Shown one piece after another: positions 15,424 to 26,264 of a stretch of DNA of 64,000 nucleotides. The stretch spans positions 558,001 to 622,000 of the forward strand of contig JAALGY010000020.1 of the NCBI GenBank assembly GCA_032358165.1, written 5' to 3'. Position 1 is the stretch's first letter; every line of letters starts with the position of its first letter. The notes under the pieces were generated by a model. That model saw nothing but the letters and a program-made list of their open reading frames with translations. It had not been told where the DNA came from and did no database searches. Source of the stretch: Diplosphaera chodatii (taxonomy: Eukaryota; Chlorophyta; Trebouxiophyceae; Prasiolales; Stichococcaceae). Both the position numbers and the translations under genes were made by a program.

Positions 15424-17221
15424 TCATAACTCAACGGCGGCGGCATTCTGGCACCGGCGCTCTAGCTCCCTCATGCGCCGCGCCAGGTGCCTGTTGGTGG
15501 CCGCCAGCTCGAGGTTCTCACGCTCCAGGGTGGCCACCTCCCGCCGCGCCTCCGCTGCCTCGCCTTCCGCCTGCAGCACCATTGCGACCATGAGATGGGC
15601 AACACTCCCACCTGCAAACAACTCCCGCATGCTGAAGACCTGACACAGACAGGGCATGCAGGATCATGAACAGATGAGGGTCGTCGGGAGCTTGCAGATG
15701 CCGGGGGCGCCTGAAGCCCCACCACCTCCTCGTCGCACGTGCTCAGCTATGTGCATGACACCGGGATGGAACAAGGGGCTGACAAGCCACACCTCCAGGC
15801 GAGCGGTAGTGGCAGCCTCAGCTGCGGCTCGAGAATCGGCCTGACCCCTCCTGGCGAGGTCGGCCACCCGGCCCAGCCGCGACACATCGTCCAGCAACGC
15901 CATGCACCTGCGACACAAGGAGCTGCAGCTCACTTGAGCACACCTCCTCGGCAGAGGCTTGTCCCCCCCTGCAGCAGTCCAGCCAGATAGCAGTCGTGGT
16001 CAACGCGAGCCTCACGAGATCTGACACAGCAGGGCGCACGGCGAAGCCCACCTCTGCTGCAGCAGAGAGCGGCCAACCGCCGCCTTGGCACGGCCTGCCG
16101 TCAGCTCCTGCACAACCCCTGTCAGCGACTCGCACTCCTGCGTCTGCAACAGGCCAGCAGCCGTGTTTAGAACGCCCAAAGCCACAACGTCTGTGCACTG
16201 TTCGCAGATCCAGCCTCTTGCTGCACCTGAAACGCTGCTGGATATCTGCATCGTATCATGGAACGCCCTCAAGTGCAGCGCAGCTGCAAGGCGGGAGCGT
16301 CCAACCGGCCCACCTTGCGATGCAGCGCGCGAAGGATCGTCTGATACGACGCCTGGCTGTAGGCCAGCTCCGCCTGAAGGCGCTGCAGGGGGGCCTCCGC
16401 CTCGGGGGGCAGCCCAGCGCGCGTGACTACTGCAGGCGCTGCGGCAAGCCCTGCAGCATTATGCAGGCCCAACCTCATACATCCCAACTTCTGAGCCCGC
16501 GCTATACTGAGCGTGACCACTCTGCACCATGCAATGCAGCACCCTTCCAGGCTATGCTCACCAGAAGGCATCAGGCGGCTGAGTTCTGGCGGCACCGGCG
16601 GCAGCGGCGATGTGTCCTGGTCTGCAGCAGCTGCGATGGTGCTGGTGCTGCACTCTGCAAGCTCCACCTGCTGCAGCTTCGGCGTGGCTTCAGATTTCTG
16701 CAATGCACAACCGCATAGAGGCTCGGCAGGGAAGTGAACAAGCAGCTTGATTGCCCAACAGCAGATTGACACGGTGAAACGGTTGAGGGTTGCCCCACTT
16801 GTATTGCATACTCCCTGGCCGGGGTGGGAGCCTGTGGCCTTGCTCCAGTGACACTCACCTGCCAGTGGCAGGTGCAACCCATCCACAGCAGGGGCTGCCG
16901 CAGCGTGAGCCGCTCGCGCCCATTGTGCTTCACCCCGCTCTGCACACCGCCTGCTGCCGCTGCTGTGCCATCCGCTTGGATGCCAGCAGCGCCGCGGCCG
17001 CCGTGCGACCGCGTGGCGGGCGGCCCCTCGTCGCTGCTGTCACTGCTGTCGCTGCAGGAGTCGGAGTCCAGGTCGGGCAGGCTGTTCATGCGCGCCAGGG
17101 GCTCTGAGAGGCGCCGCGGCGTGCCAGGCGCAGCCTCCCTTGAGGCGCCCGCCGCCGCCTTGGGGCTCGTCGCGTCAGCTGCGTTGCGTGCAAGCGCAAG
17201 CACGATGCTGTGGCCCGGCAT
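15424..17221 (-). CDS. Unrecognised coiled-coil protein
   Basis: Not assigned to a family. A minus-strand multi-exon gene is supported by long exon-like stretches flanked by splice sites. The start MPGHSIVLALARNAADATSP is at 17221. An acidic Ser/Asp block follows (LARMNSLPDLDSDSC then SDSSDSSDEG), then Gly/Ala-rich sequence, an exon [18 protein letters not shown], and helices such as PLQRLQAELAYSQASYQTIL. Further helical exons read MALLDDVSRLGRVADLARRG and a final exon with LQAEGEAAEARREVATLERE and NRHLARRMRELERRCQN before the stop at 15424-15426. The last exons have heptad-like leucine spacing, so a coiled-coil oligomer is likely. No catalytic motif, signal peptide or membrane segment is visible. 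Internal splice choices are uncertain. It diverges from the ankyrin gene to its right. Confidence 0.5.
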
Positions 17222-18918
17222 CGCGCCCGATGCGCCTCGCAATGGTGGTCCAGCTAAAGCTGGGAAGCCACGGATGTTGTCACCCGGGCTCCCGCTGCAT
17301 GCCGCTCGGGCGATGGCCCCGTACCAGGATGTCAGGCTACATCTGGCGGCCTACGTTCATTGCGCGCACGGGTTACCGTCGCTTTTCGCCGCCGCAGCAA
17401 CCCGACGTTTCAGTTGCCGACAGCACCCCGATGGTACCCTGCGAGCGGCAGAAGTCCGCACTTGCACGTCTCAACAGGCTTGAAACTGCCACCACTGTGC
17501 TCAGTAACCTACCAAGGCAGGCTGCAGGCAGCAATTTGGCAGGGCACGTCCGACTGGGATGCAGACGAAACTCAAAATCCACACCAACCTGGTGGTGACC
17601 TGCTGGCAGGAGGGACAACGAGCGGCTGCAATCCAATGTACCACTGCCTGTCATGCAGTTGCAGCAAATGCTGAGCAGTCAAAGATTGATCCGCTGGTGC
17701 GGCGGCCGACGATGCAGTCGTGGCACTTCTTTTGGCTCGGCAACGGGCTGATGCCACAGGTTAAGCTGCGCTTAGGGAGGACGAAAGACAATTGAGTGTC
17801 AGGTTGGATGCTTGGTAGACTGAACACCAAGGTTCACAACATATTTCCTTTCTATTTTTTCTCTCGTCTTTCTCCTCCTACAGCTTCGCAGCGACTCCCC
17901 GGTGATCAAAATAACCTACGAGTCATTCCACGTTGCCACCCAAGGGTTCAGAGGGTGTATATCAAATGGGGGAGGTTCAGCTCGGCCATGCGACTGCCAG
18001 CACACTTAGGCGGACTGCCATCGATCAGTGGCTTGCAGGCAGCGGCGGAGGCCGCAGGCTACGAATAAAGCTCAGTAGGTCCAAGACCGGCTGCCGCGAC
18101 GCCCGGGGGGCGGTGATCGAGTGATAAAGTGTTGGCCTAGTTGGCAGGCTCCCGACGCTGGGTAGGCAGCGGGCCGTCAGGGGCGGCCAGGGACATCACA
18201 AGGCGTTGAGGTGTGTACCTGTAAGCTATGACAGCGCTCCTGCGATGTGCCTTGTCCGCTGGAGAACACTTCCAGCGTGCGGTGCACTTCCTTGCTTCAG
18301 CCGCGGGGCCGCCGTCTAAGGCTGCGCTGATGACACCAGACTTGAACAGCGACACACGGTATCCACTCCTCAAGTCCTAAATGTACCATTCATGCAATGC
18401 CGCTGAGCAATGCTGGGCCGCTGCGCACGTGGTGTGTCCGCGGGTCCCTCTTCATTTAACGAATCGCCAGCCTTGCGCCAGCTCCGCACGCGCCTGACAT
18501 GCTGGCAGCTTTGCCTGCACATGTTCAGATCGTCTGCTGATGCTGCGCATCCGGCTTGTGCTTGGATCATGCGCGTCTGCCAGACACTGCATGGATGCAG
18601 ACTGGGCACACGCCTCCAGGATCCGCGCACACTATGAAGGGTGGACGATTACGGCGGTGCATGATGCACAATGTCCAGTTTGCGCGTTCGTACGGGTGCT
18701 GGAAAGCCTGCCGAAGCTTGCTCATCGACATGCATGACTGCAGTAACAGCTTGAGGCCCTTCCTTCGATCGCAGCACGTTGCACACATGTAGGCATGGCA
18801 GTGGCTTGATGTGGGTGCTCGGTGTGGTCACAGGTGAGACGGGAGGACGTCGTAGGCGCGTGGATCGCAGGAGCCGGGATCATTCTCTGCAGCTGGGGAG
18901 GCGGCAGGGCAACGCAGC
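17222..18918. other. Divergent intergenic region with unassigned open stretches
   Basis: About 1.7 kb between two divergently transcribed genes. Several open stretches exist but none matches a known family. The most protein-like are a minus-strand segment at about 18140-18370 ending APDGPLPTQRREPAN before a stop, and a minus-strand stretch at about 18420-18560 containing CAASADDLNMC (a C-x9-C spacing). They could be exons of a small gene, but no start and no consistent splice chain could be fixed. Confidence 0.25.
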
Positions 18919-21900
18919 ATGGCGCAGCGGTTCCTGCGGGATGTGCGCGACGGGAACCTGGCCGCCGTGCAGCGGGCGCTCAACAACCCAGCCGCCATCC
19001 GCTTCAAGGAGCCGGGGGTGAGTGCAGGCTGAGCACACATGTGCACTGCGCACCCCTGCCGGCCGGCGTGAGTTGTACAGCCCAAACCGCCGGGGGTCGC
19101 CCGTCGTGCAGCAGGCAAACGCACCAAAACGCAATGTGTACAGCCCGAGACGCAGCGAGCACACTCCCTGGCTTGGCACGCATGTGAGCGGTGCCTCAGG
19201 CTGGCGCTGATGCACACCGCAACTGCATGCAGACGGAGCGCACGCCGCTGCACATCGCAGCGCACCACCGGCAGCCGGACATCATCGCGGAGCTGCTGCA
19301 GCACAACGCGCCGGCGGACGCGAGGGACGCGCAGGGCGCGGTGCCGCTGCACGTCGCGGTGCAGAGCGGCGACGTCGACACCGTGGCGTCGCTCCTCGGG
19401 AGGGGCAACAAGGCGCGGACAGGCTGCCGGTCGGGAGCTGTGCGGGGATGCCCCACCTGCACAGATGTGACAGCGCGTGCCGCACAACCACATGCATGCA
19501 CATGAACACGTGCGTTTGAAGTCTGCAGCGTCATGGCATTTGCCAGTACAGCAGGTAGAGTCCACCGTCTGATGCAGGTGGCGGTGAAGTGCAAGAACAA
19601 CATGGGGTACACGCCGCTGCACCTGGCCGCCAAGCTGGGGAGCCTGCCCGTGTGCGAGGTGCTGCTGGGCGCGGGCGCCCGGGCAGACCTCAAAGACCAG
19701 GTGTGCGCCTGCTCCTGCATGCTGCTAACCTGCATGCAACCGTTTGCATGCGCGTGCTGCTCCCTGGCACGGCAGCGCAGGCCACGCCAGGCTGAACGGA
19801 GCAATGGCATCATGGCTGGGGCCCCGCGCAATCCCAATTCTGAGGGATGTGCCCTAACCCTAAACCCTAAACCCTGCAGCGCGGCAAGCTGCCGGCGGAC
19901 CTGGTGCCCCGCATCGGCAACCAGAACGAGCTGCTGGAGCTGCTGTCCGCGTCGGCGGGGGAGAAGGGCGGCGCGGGCGCCGGCGCCGCGGGCGGCGCGT
20001 CGCCGTCGGCGCCCACCCCGCAGCGCCCGGCGCCCGCCTCGCCCGCGCCCTGGCCCGCGCTCAGCCCAGGTCCGAGCCGCCCCCACGCAGACAGCGTCCT
20101 CTGCGCACCTGCTCACATCTGTGCAAGTGGCTCGGATGCCCCCTTCGAGGTCTCGCGCAGTGCAGTGTGTGTGTGCGCAATGTTGTCAGCAACACTGATG
20201 TGTGTGGCTGCACTCGTTCTGAAGGGTCTGTACTGCAATGGCGAGTGCGCAGCTTGCATGCAGTTGGCCACCAGCTAGAGCGCATCGCTGGTGCAGGCAC
20301 GCCAGCGCGGCGCACGCCGCTGTCCTCGCGGCCGATGTCGGCGTCCTCAGCGCGCAGCGGCCCCACCCCGCGCACCCTCGGCTACCAGTCCAGCCTGCAG
20401 GTGCCCAGCGAAGCACTCAGCCGTCGGTCGCCATCATGCTGCTCATGCATGCAAGCTGCTGCTCTGCATCCTTTACCCTGTCAGGATGCATCGTGACTGC
20501 CAAATCGGGTCGCTGATGTAGCGAACTTGACACACCTGCAGACGGAGGGCATGCAAGACCAGATCGAGCAGGTGGTGACGATACAGACTGCTGCGGACGA
20601 GCAGCTGCGACAGCTGCACTCCAAGGTCCGTGCGTTGGGCGCCCAGGGCGACACCACTTGTGTTGGCAGCAACGAGTGTGGCGCGAGGAACATCCTGCTT
20701 GTCGTTGCTTTGTCGCCTCTGACTGTAAGCACATCGCTTGATCTGTCATGAAATGCCAGGTTGGCGAGATTGAGCCTCGGGTGGAGCAGTTTGAGGAGGC
20801 TGCCGCCGCACAGCGCGCATCAGAGCGCAACCTCCGCCAGCTGCACAGCAAGGTGGGGCACGGTTCCTCATCACTGCCCATCGGACACAGCAGCGAGCGC
20901 CGGACCTATGACATGGGCGTGCCGCACCAGCTCCACTCAGGCAATGTGTTCGGCGCAGGTGGACCAGATTCAGCCGCGCGTCTTCGAGCTCGACACGGTG
21001 TCGGCTGCCATCCGCCAGCTGCACGGCAAGGTGTGCAGCAGTATGGGCGCGTGACTGCATGTGTCCAGAAAGCATCAGCGCTCTCACTTGACCAACTTAG
21101 TCGTGCAGCACCTACCTGGCTGTCCAATTTCATGCCATGCGGCTCTGCAGGTTGACCGGCTGGAGCCACGTGTTGAGGACCTTGACATGGTGGTTGACGC
21201 ACAGCGGCAATCAGACAAAGCCCTGCGCCAGCTGACCTCCAAGGTGTGCACAGCACGTATGACTGACCGCCGGCTGCTTTCATGCGAGCCGTCGGACGGC
21301 AGGAGAACCTTCCTGTGCAAACGTGTTCCACAGCCTGTTACCAGGATGCAAGCTTCGATCAGTCTGGGTCGGTCGCTAGCAGCGGAGCTCTTCGGGGTCG
21401 CACATAGGAAGCATGACGTCAACTGCACGGCGCAGATGGAGGAGGTTGAGGCGGTGGTGGAGGCGCAGCGGCGGGCGGTGGATGCCGCAGCCCGCGTCGC
21501 CCATGACGCCCGCGACTCGCAGGGCGCCGCGGCGCAGGAGCTGCAGCTGACGCTCCAGAAGTGAGGCGCCCGTTGGGGCGAGCCCTGCCTGCTGTCGTGT
21601 TGGGTTCTCTCTTTTCGATTAGAGAGTGTGCTTCTGCAACGCTGTGGTTCCTGCTCCACCTGCCAGGCGGGCAGCAGAGTCACAGGTAGCATCGCTCACC
21701 ATCTTCAAGCATATGCCAGTGTTGCTCTTGAGCTGTGGGTCAACTGGCTGCATGACCTGCAGCGCCGAGGTCAGCGGGGTGCTTGCGCATCTGCAGGCGG
21801 CAGGAGCAGCTGACTGGGGAGATGCGCATGAAGCTGAGCACCGTGGAGGGCCACCTGGACTCCTACATGCGCACGCACAACGAGATGCAGCTGAAGGTGC

Positions 21901-24513
21901 CCAGAGCATGCAGATGCACCTCACCCCCAGCGCACATCCACAGGAGCTGCCGCTGGCTGTTTGCTGCTCTGGTCCAAATTCCTGTTGTTGCAGCGGCGTG
22001 ATAGCCAGCTGCCATGGCAGGTATCCGCGACCTGCTCGCTGACTCGTAGTGGCATCTGATCTGGACAGATGAGGGATGTGGAGTCACGGCTGCAATTAGC
22101 AGAGCTGGGCAGCAAGGCCAACGAGAACGGCGTTGTGTCAGATGTGGCCAGCCCCGAGATCGCACACAAGGTGCACATGAAGCCACTCAAAGCGGCAGTT
22201 TCCTGTGCCCTTGCTTTGGCTCTGATCTTCAAACATCTGTGGCACCTAGACATATGCATTCTGCGTGCCACTCCACTTTCAGAACATGGCTCCTGTCTTG
22301 CTGTCATGCTAGAGGGCTTAGTGCATCTGCTGAAGCGATGGTCACGGTGAGTAAGCTGGCATCCTGGGCCGCCTGATTGCAGCTGATGATGCTGGAGCGG
22401 CGCCTGGCAGCAGCAGAGCGCACCCGGCAGCGCGACATGCAGCAGCTGGCGGAGCGCTCGACATCGCTGTCTTCGCCGTTGGGCGGCGTCAGCGGCGGCG
22501 GCGGCCCTGGCTCCTCAGACGAGATGGGAGACGACAGCTTCACGCCCCGCACAGTGAGGGCCGTCTACCTCTTCGTAATGTCACCATTGCACCAGCCGAT
22601 GTCGGCTTGACCCCCCCCATTCGGATCTGAGCATCACAAGTCCGCCCTGTGTGGCAGATGCTGTCACAAGTGAGGTGACACTCTCGCTTCGTTGTCACAC
22701 ATGAAGGTGCTGGGAGATGGAGTTGACTCAGGAGCCTCCCACTGCAGCCACAAGTGAGCAGCATCGTCCGTGCTGACTTTTGGCTTTGATGCCTGCAGCC
22801 GGGGTCGAACGGGGTGCCTGGCACGGATGGCGCGAGCGCGCGCCAGATGCGGAAGCAGGGCGAGACGTTGGACAAGCTGCAGCGGCAGTTTGCCACGCTG
22901 GAGTCCCGCTTTGTGGACTACCAGGAGGCGCAGGCCGCCATGGCGCAGGTGCGTCAGCACTAACGAACAACACTAGCAGCGCTGCTCTTCACTGACAGCC
23001 GGATCCATACTCGGTTTTATTGACGGTGCAGAGCCTGCGCCAACGATATTTGATGGCGGATCAACCATCAACCAGTCAGTTATCCACTTATTGATCAATC
23101 AGATATGCAATCATTTTGCAGGCTGAGATGGAGACGCCGGACTTCATGGTGCAGCTGCGCGCGCAGCTGGAGACCTCCGTCTCCGAGTCGGTCTCGGGCT
23201 CCAACAGCACCTCCCAGGGCGCCACCTCCTCCGACATCAGGTGCGCCTGTCGTCAGTGTCAGCAACTCGTTGCTCAGCTGCGGTGCATTGGTTTGAAATA
23301 CGGGGCATGACAGGTGCAAGCTGCTCAGTGCACTTCTGGTGGCCTGGCGGTCATGCATGCCCGGCATCTACAGAGTTCTCCCGCGTACCGTCCCTGGGCA
23401 ATGACGCCCGTCAGCCCACAGAGAACTCTTGAATCGAAGCTGTGTGGCGCCGTGCAAGCTCGTGCTGATACGCTGCTGCACCGACAGGAGCTCGGAGAAC
23501 GGGGTGGGCGGCGGCAGCGGCGCCGCGAGCGGCACCCCGCCCAGCGGCACCTCGGCAGCGGCGATGGGCGCCATCGTGGCCGCGCTGGAGGGCCTCACGA
23601 AGGAGGTCGGCAAGGTGGGTCGCTAAGAATTTAGGGTTTGGGTTTCGTCTGGCTGCTCGCGCCAGTGTGAATGACCAAACCATATCCCTGCCGTGCCCTG
23701 CGAAGGACACCAAGCCAGTGCGGGCGACTGCCTCATCTCGCGGGCGCTCGTTGCTGGAAAGCTATACTCACCCAAGCGAAACAAAGGGGCACCTGAGTCA
23801 GTCACTCACAACACACGGCAGGTGCGCGTGCGGACGGCGCAGCTGGCGGAGCGCAGCCACTCGACAGAGGGGCGGCTCACGTACCTGGAGGACCACGTCA
23901 CCAAGATCCGCTCGAAGATGAAGCAGATCCGGGTGCGCGCCTGCAGATGGTGCTCCCGCTCCCGAGTGCAGGACACAGCATCCCACAGCAGACCGCTCTC
24001 CCGCACTCTGCATGATGTTCTGGCCAGATCGCTGCAAAACCTAGGGCTACCCCTTAAACCCAGTTCAAACCCAAAGCGTGTTGTGCTGCCGCAGCAATGG
24101 TTCACGTTGACGGACCAGGGGGAGCCGAAGGGGCTGCGTCGGCCGCGCAGCGGGCTGCTGACCGAGGCCTCCACGCAGCGCCTGCCTGAGCGCCAGGTGC
24201 GCGTCCCGAACCGAGACAAACTTGCTGGGACGATCACGTCCGCATGGCCTCTCGTGGCAGCAGGGCAGGGCATTGTGGCCTGCACAAGCTGGGCACCTGA
24301 CTTGTATCCTTCCCGAGGTTAAGGCCCGACAGGCGCCGTCGTGAGGTCCGCCCTGCACAGATTCGCGGACACATACCAGATGCTGCATGGCATGAAGTAG
24401 GTGTGCCTGACTGACTCCTTCTGCTGCTGCAGAACATGCGCCCTGGGCCGGGTAGCCTGCGGTCGCAGCGGTCGCTGGGAAGTGCAAGTGCAGCGAACCT
24501 GCACTTCGAGTGA
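18919..24513 (+). CDS. Ankyrin-repeat protein with long exon-duplicated coiled-coil rod
   Basis: Large gene of about twenty short exons. It starts MAQRFLRDVRDGNLAAVQRA (ATG at 18919). Exons 2-3 encode ankyrin repeats: RTPLHIAAHHRQPDIIAELL, AVPLHVAVQSGDVDTVASLL and GYTPLHLAAKLGSLPVCEVL. Exon 4 (from 19880) closes the ankyrin block with RGKLPADLVPRIGNQNELLE and then becomes an Ala/Pro-rich linker. From 20542 on, the protein is almost all coiled coil, with four similar phase-0 exons whose peptides end LRQLHSK, LRQLHSK, IRQLHGK and LRQLTSK. More helical exons follow (MEEVEAVVEAQRRAV, GEMRMKLSTVEGHLDSYM, QMRKQGETLDKLQRQFATLE, STEGRLTYLEDHVTKIRSKM). The final exon is Ser/Arg-rich and ends SASAANLHFE with TGA at 24511-24513. 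A scaffold or cytoskeletal role is plausible from architecture only; the protein is not recognised by name. Confidence 0.75.
19852..19875 (+). repeat. Telomere-like CCCTAAA repeat at a 3' splice site
   Basis: Three and a half units of CCCTAAA (first unit short by one A) lie immediately before the GCAG acceptor of the exon starting at 19880. CCCTAAA/TTTAGGG is the plant and trebouxiophyte telomere repeat. Here it doubles as the pyrimidine-rich tract of an intron. Confidence 0.85.
20542..21560 (+). repeat. Tandem duplicated phase-0 exons encoding coiled-coil repeats
   Basis: Exons at 20542-20625 (28 codons), 20760-20852 (31), 20959-21030 (24) and 21151-21243 (31) each start at a codon boundary, end AAG|GT, and encode variants of V-[DG]-x-[IL]-[EQ]-P-R-V-x-x-[FL]-[DE]...L-R-Q-L-[HT]-[SG]-K. 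The exon at 21436-21560 (MEEVEAVVEAQRRAVDAAAR) is a more diverged relative ending in phase 2. Introns between them are 100-190 nt. Confidence 0.85.
23630..23645 (+). repeat. Second telomere-like TTTAGGG motif in an intron
   Basis: TTTAGGGTTTGGGTTT occurs near the 5' end of an intron in the same ankyrin/coiled-coil gene, in opposite orientation to the motif at 19852. A more degenerate version lies at about 24035-24070. Confidence 0.6.
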
Positions 24514-26264
24514 GATATGCCCGTGGGCGGGCATTGGCAGCAGGACAGCGGCAGCGTTGGGTTGCTGCGGCCTGCGGGCAGCCTGTGCAGGCTGCACCGT
24601 GACAGCTGATTGGGGGCGCTTTCGTCAAACATCTGGCAGCTGCTGTGGCTGTGCGACCCGTGGGGGTTGTGCATCTGCTGTGGGGCCAGACCGTTGGCCA
24701 AAGCGAGCGAGGGACATGATCTGCTGGGCGCAGCACCTCTGCAAATGGAGAGCGGGATTAGCATGGCGGAGCAGCAGCAGCGTGGGGTTGCTGCCGCCCT
24801 GTGACGGGTGGGGCGGGTTGACGAATTGCACGCAACAGCTGCACATTCGGCGCTGATAGGGTAGCAGCCTGGGTGGAGGCGATGGCGGCACAAGCAACAG
24901 CATTGGCTGGAGACGCATGTTTCAGGTATTGTTCCATCGTGACGGCAGCACTTTCAATGGTCGATCACCGTGACGGCAAGCAGTTTCAGGGGTGGCGACA
25001 GTGTGGTTGGGCGGCAACGTCGGTCAGATGACCATCTTGCTTTGTGAGGCGCTGCATTGGGCAGCTCAAACCGCTTTTTATTTGATGTGTTGACCTTGAT
25101 TTTTTGATGACCGAATTTGTAGCCGATCGCAATTGGCCAATGGAGCACTTAGGAATGTAAGCTGGCCGGTGTGATCGGGTGCGCCCTTGGGGCCCGCCAC
25201 GCTGCTGACACAGGTGTCTTTCCAGCTGACGAATCTGAGATCATCAGCACTGACCTTGCTATCGTGGCAACGCGCACATGCAGCACAAGGCAGGCCCACC
25301 ACTGACGGCGGACGCCGCGCATTCCCACATGCATGGTCTGTGCGCTATCCTCTTGTACGGTGCAGCACTCCAATCAAACATGCCAGAACGGTCTGCTGCA
25401 CCTACATGTAGCTAGTCCAGCGGCCAGACGCCGCCTGCGAAGGCGCGCTCCGCAGGGTGCAGCACCTACGCGTGGGCCCAAGAGACAGCACACGTACAGG
25501 TCTCAGGTGAATGTGTCACACCCTGTGGCACCTTGCGTATGCTTCCGGCTGCGCGTGTGCAGCGGCCCGTCGACTGGCCCCCCTTGTACAAGGGACTTTC
25601 CGAGACGTCACCTGGCCTTTTGGGCATGTCGTCGGGCGTACACAGTGCTATGCTGCGGGCCTGAGGCCCTCCATGAGCTGCCTCCGCGCAGTCGTCTGCC
25701 AAGATACACACGCTGAGCAAAACTCAGGCTCGTACAGTTGCAAACCTGCGAAGTTCATTCCTGCTCACGCGGCTTCCGGGCTCTGCTGATAGGCGTGCGA
25801 GCACCATGCATGAGTCCTCACTACTAGTGTCTGGCCACCGTTGCAACGATCGCATGGTTTGTCCGGCCATTTGAACTGCCTGGGCCCTCTCAGGTTGTGG
25901 ATGCAATACATCGAGCATCGTGGAGATGCAGAGTGCGCAGCAACACCTCTGCAGCGGATTGCTCAGCAGTCCAGCTGCTGCTCAGTGTACCTGCTGCGAA
26001 TGAGCCGCACAGCCAGGCTGCAGGGCGCTGTGGTGGCCTGCGCTTGCGTAATCCTGGCATGCAGGTGCTGACGCGCTGCTGTGGTGACAACTGTAGGCAG
26101 GCGCCGCCGCAGCGTGGACACCAGCACATCGCAGCCGCCGGTGATACACCAAACAGCTGGTACGGGCTGAGCTGCCGTCGTCCCCGGAAACGCTAGCACC
26201 AACCAGCCCCGGTTGCGTGCCGCCGAAGCACGGCAACAGCGGGAGCAGCGGCGGCGCAGCCGGC
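24514..26264. other. Intergenic region upstream of the GRDP-like gene
   Basis: About 1.75 kb with no recognised gene. A short open start at about 24882 (MAAQATALAGDACFR before a possible GT donor) could be a non-conserved first exon of the downstream gene, but no matching acceptor phase was found. The rest is probably 3' UTR of the ankyrin gene and promoter of the GRDP-like gene. Confidence 0.3.

Noticed and set aside
19196..20116. 306-codon minus-strand open frame, very Arg/Ala-rich
   Set aside because: Antisense shadow of the ankyrin exons; high GC at third positions keeps the opposite strand open. The plus strand carries clear ankyrin motifs and splice sites.
25078..25302. Minus-strand open frame containing CARCH, a CxxCH c-type heme-like motif
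   Set aside because: Single short motif, no surrounding cytochrome-like sequence, no start or splice chain; likely chance in a GC-rich intergenic region.
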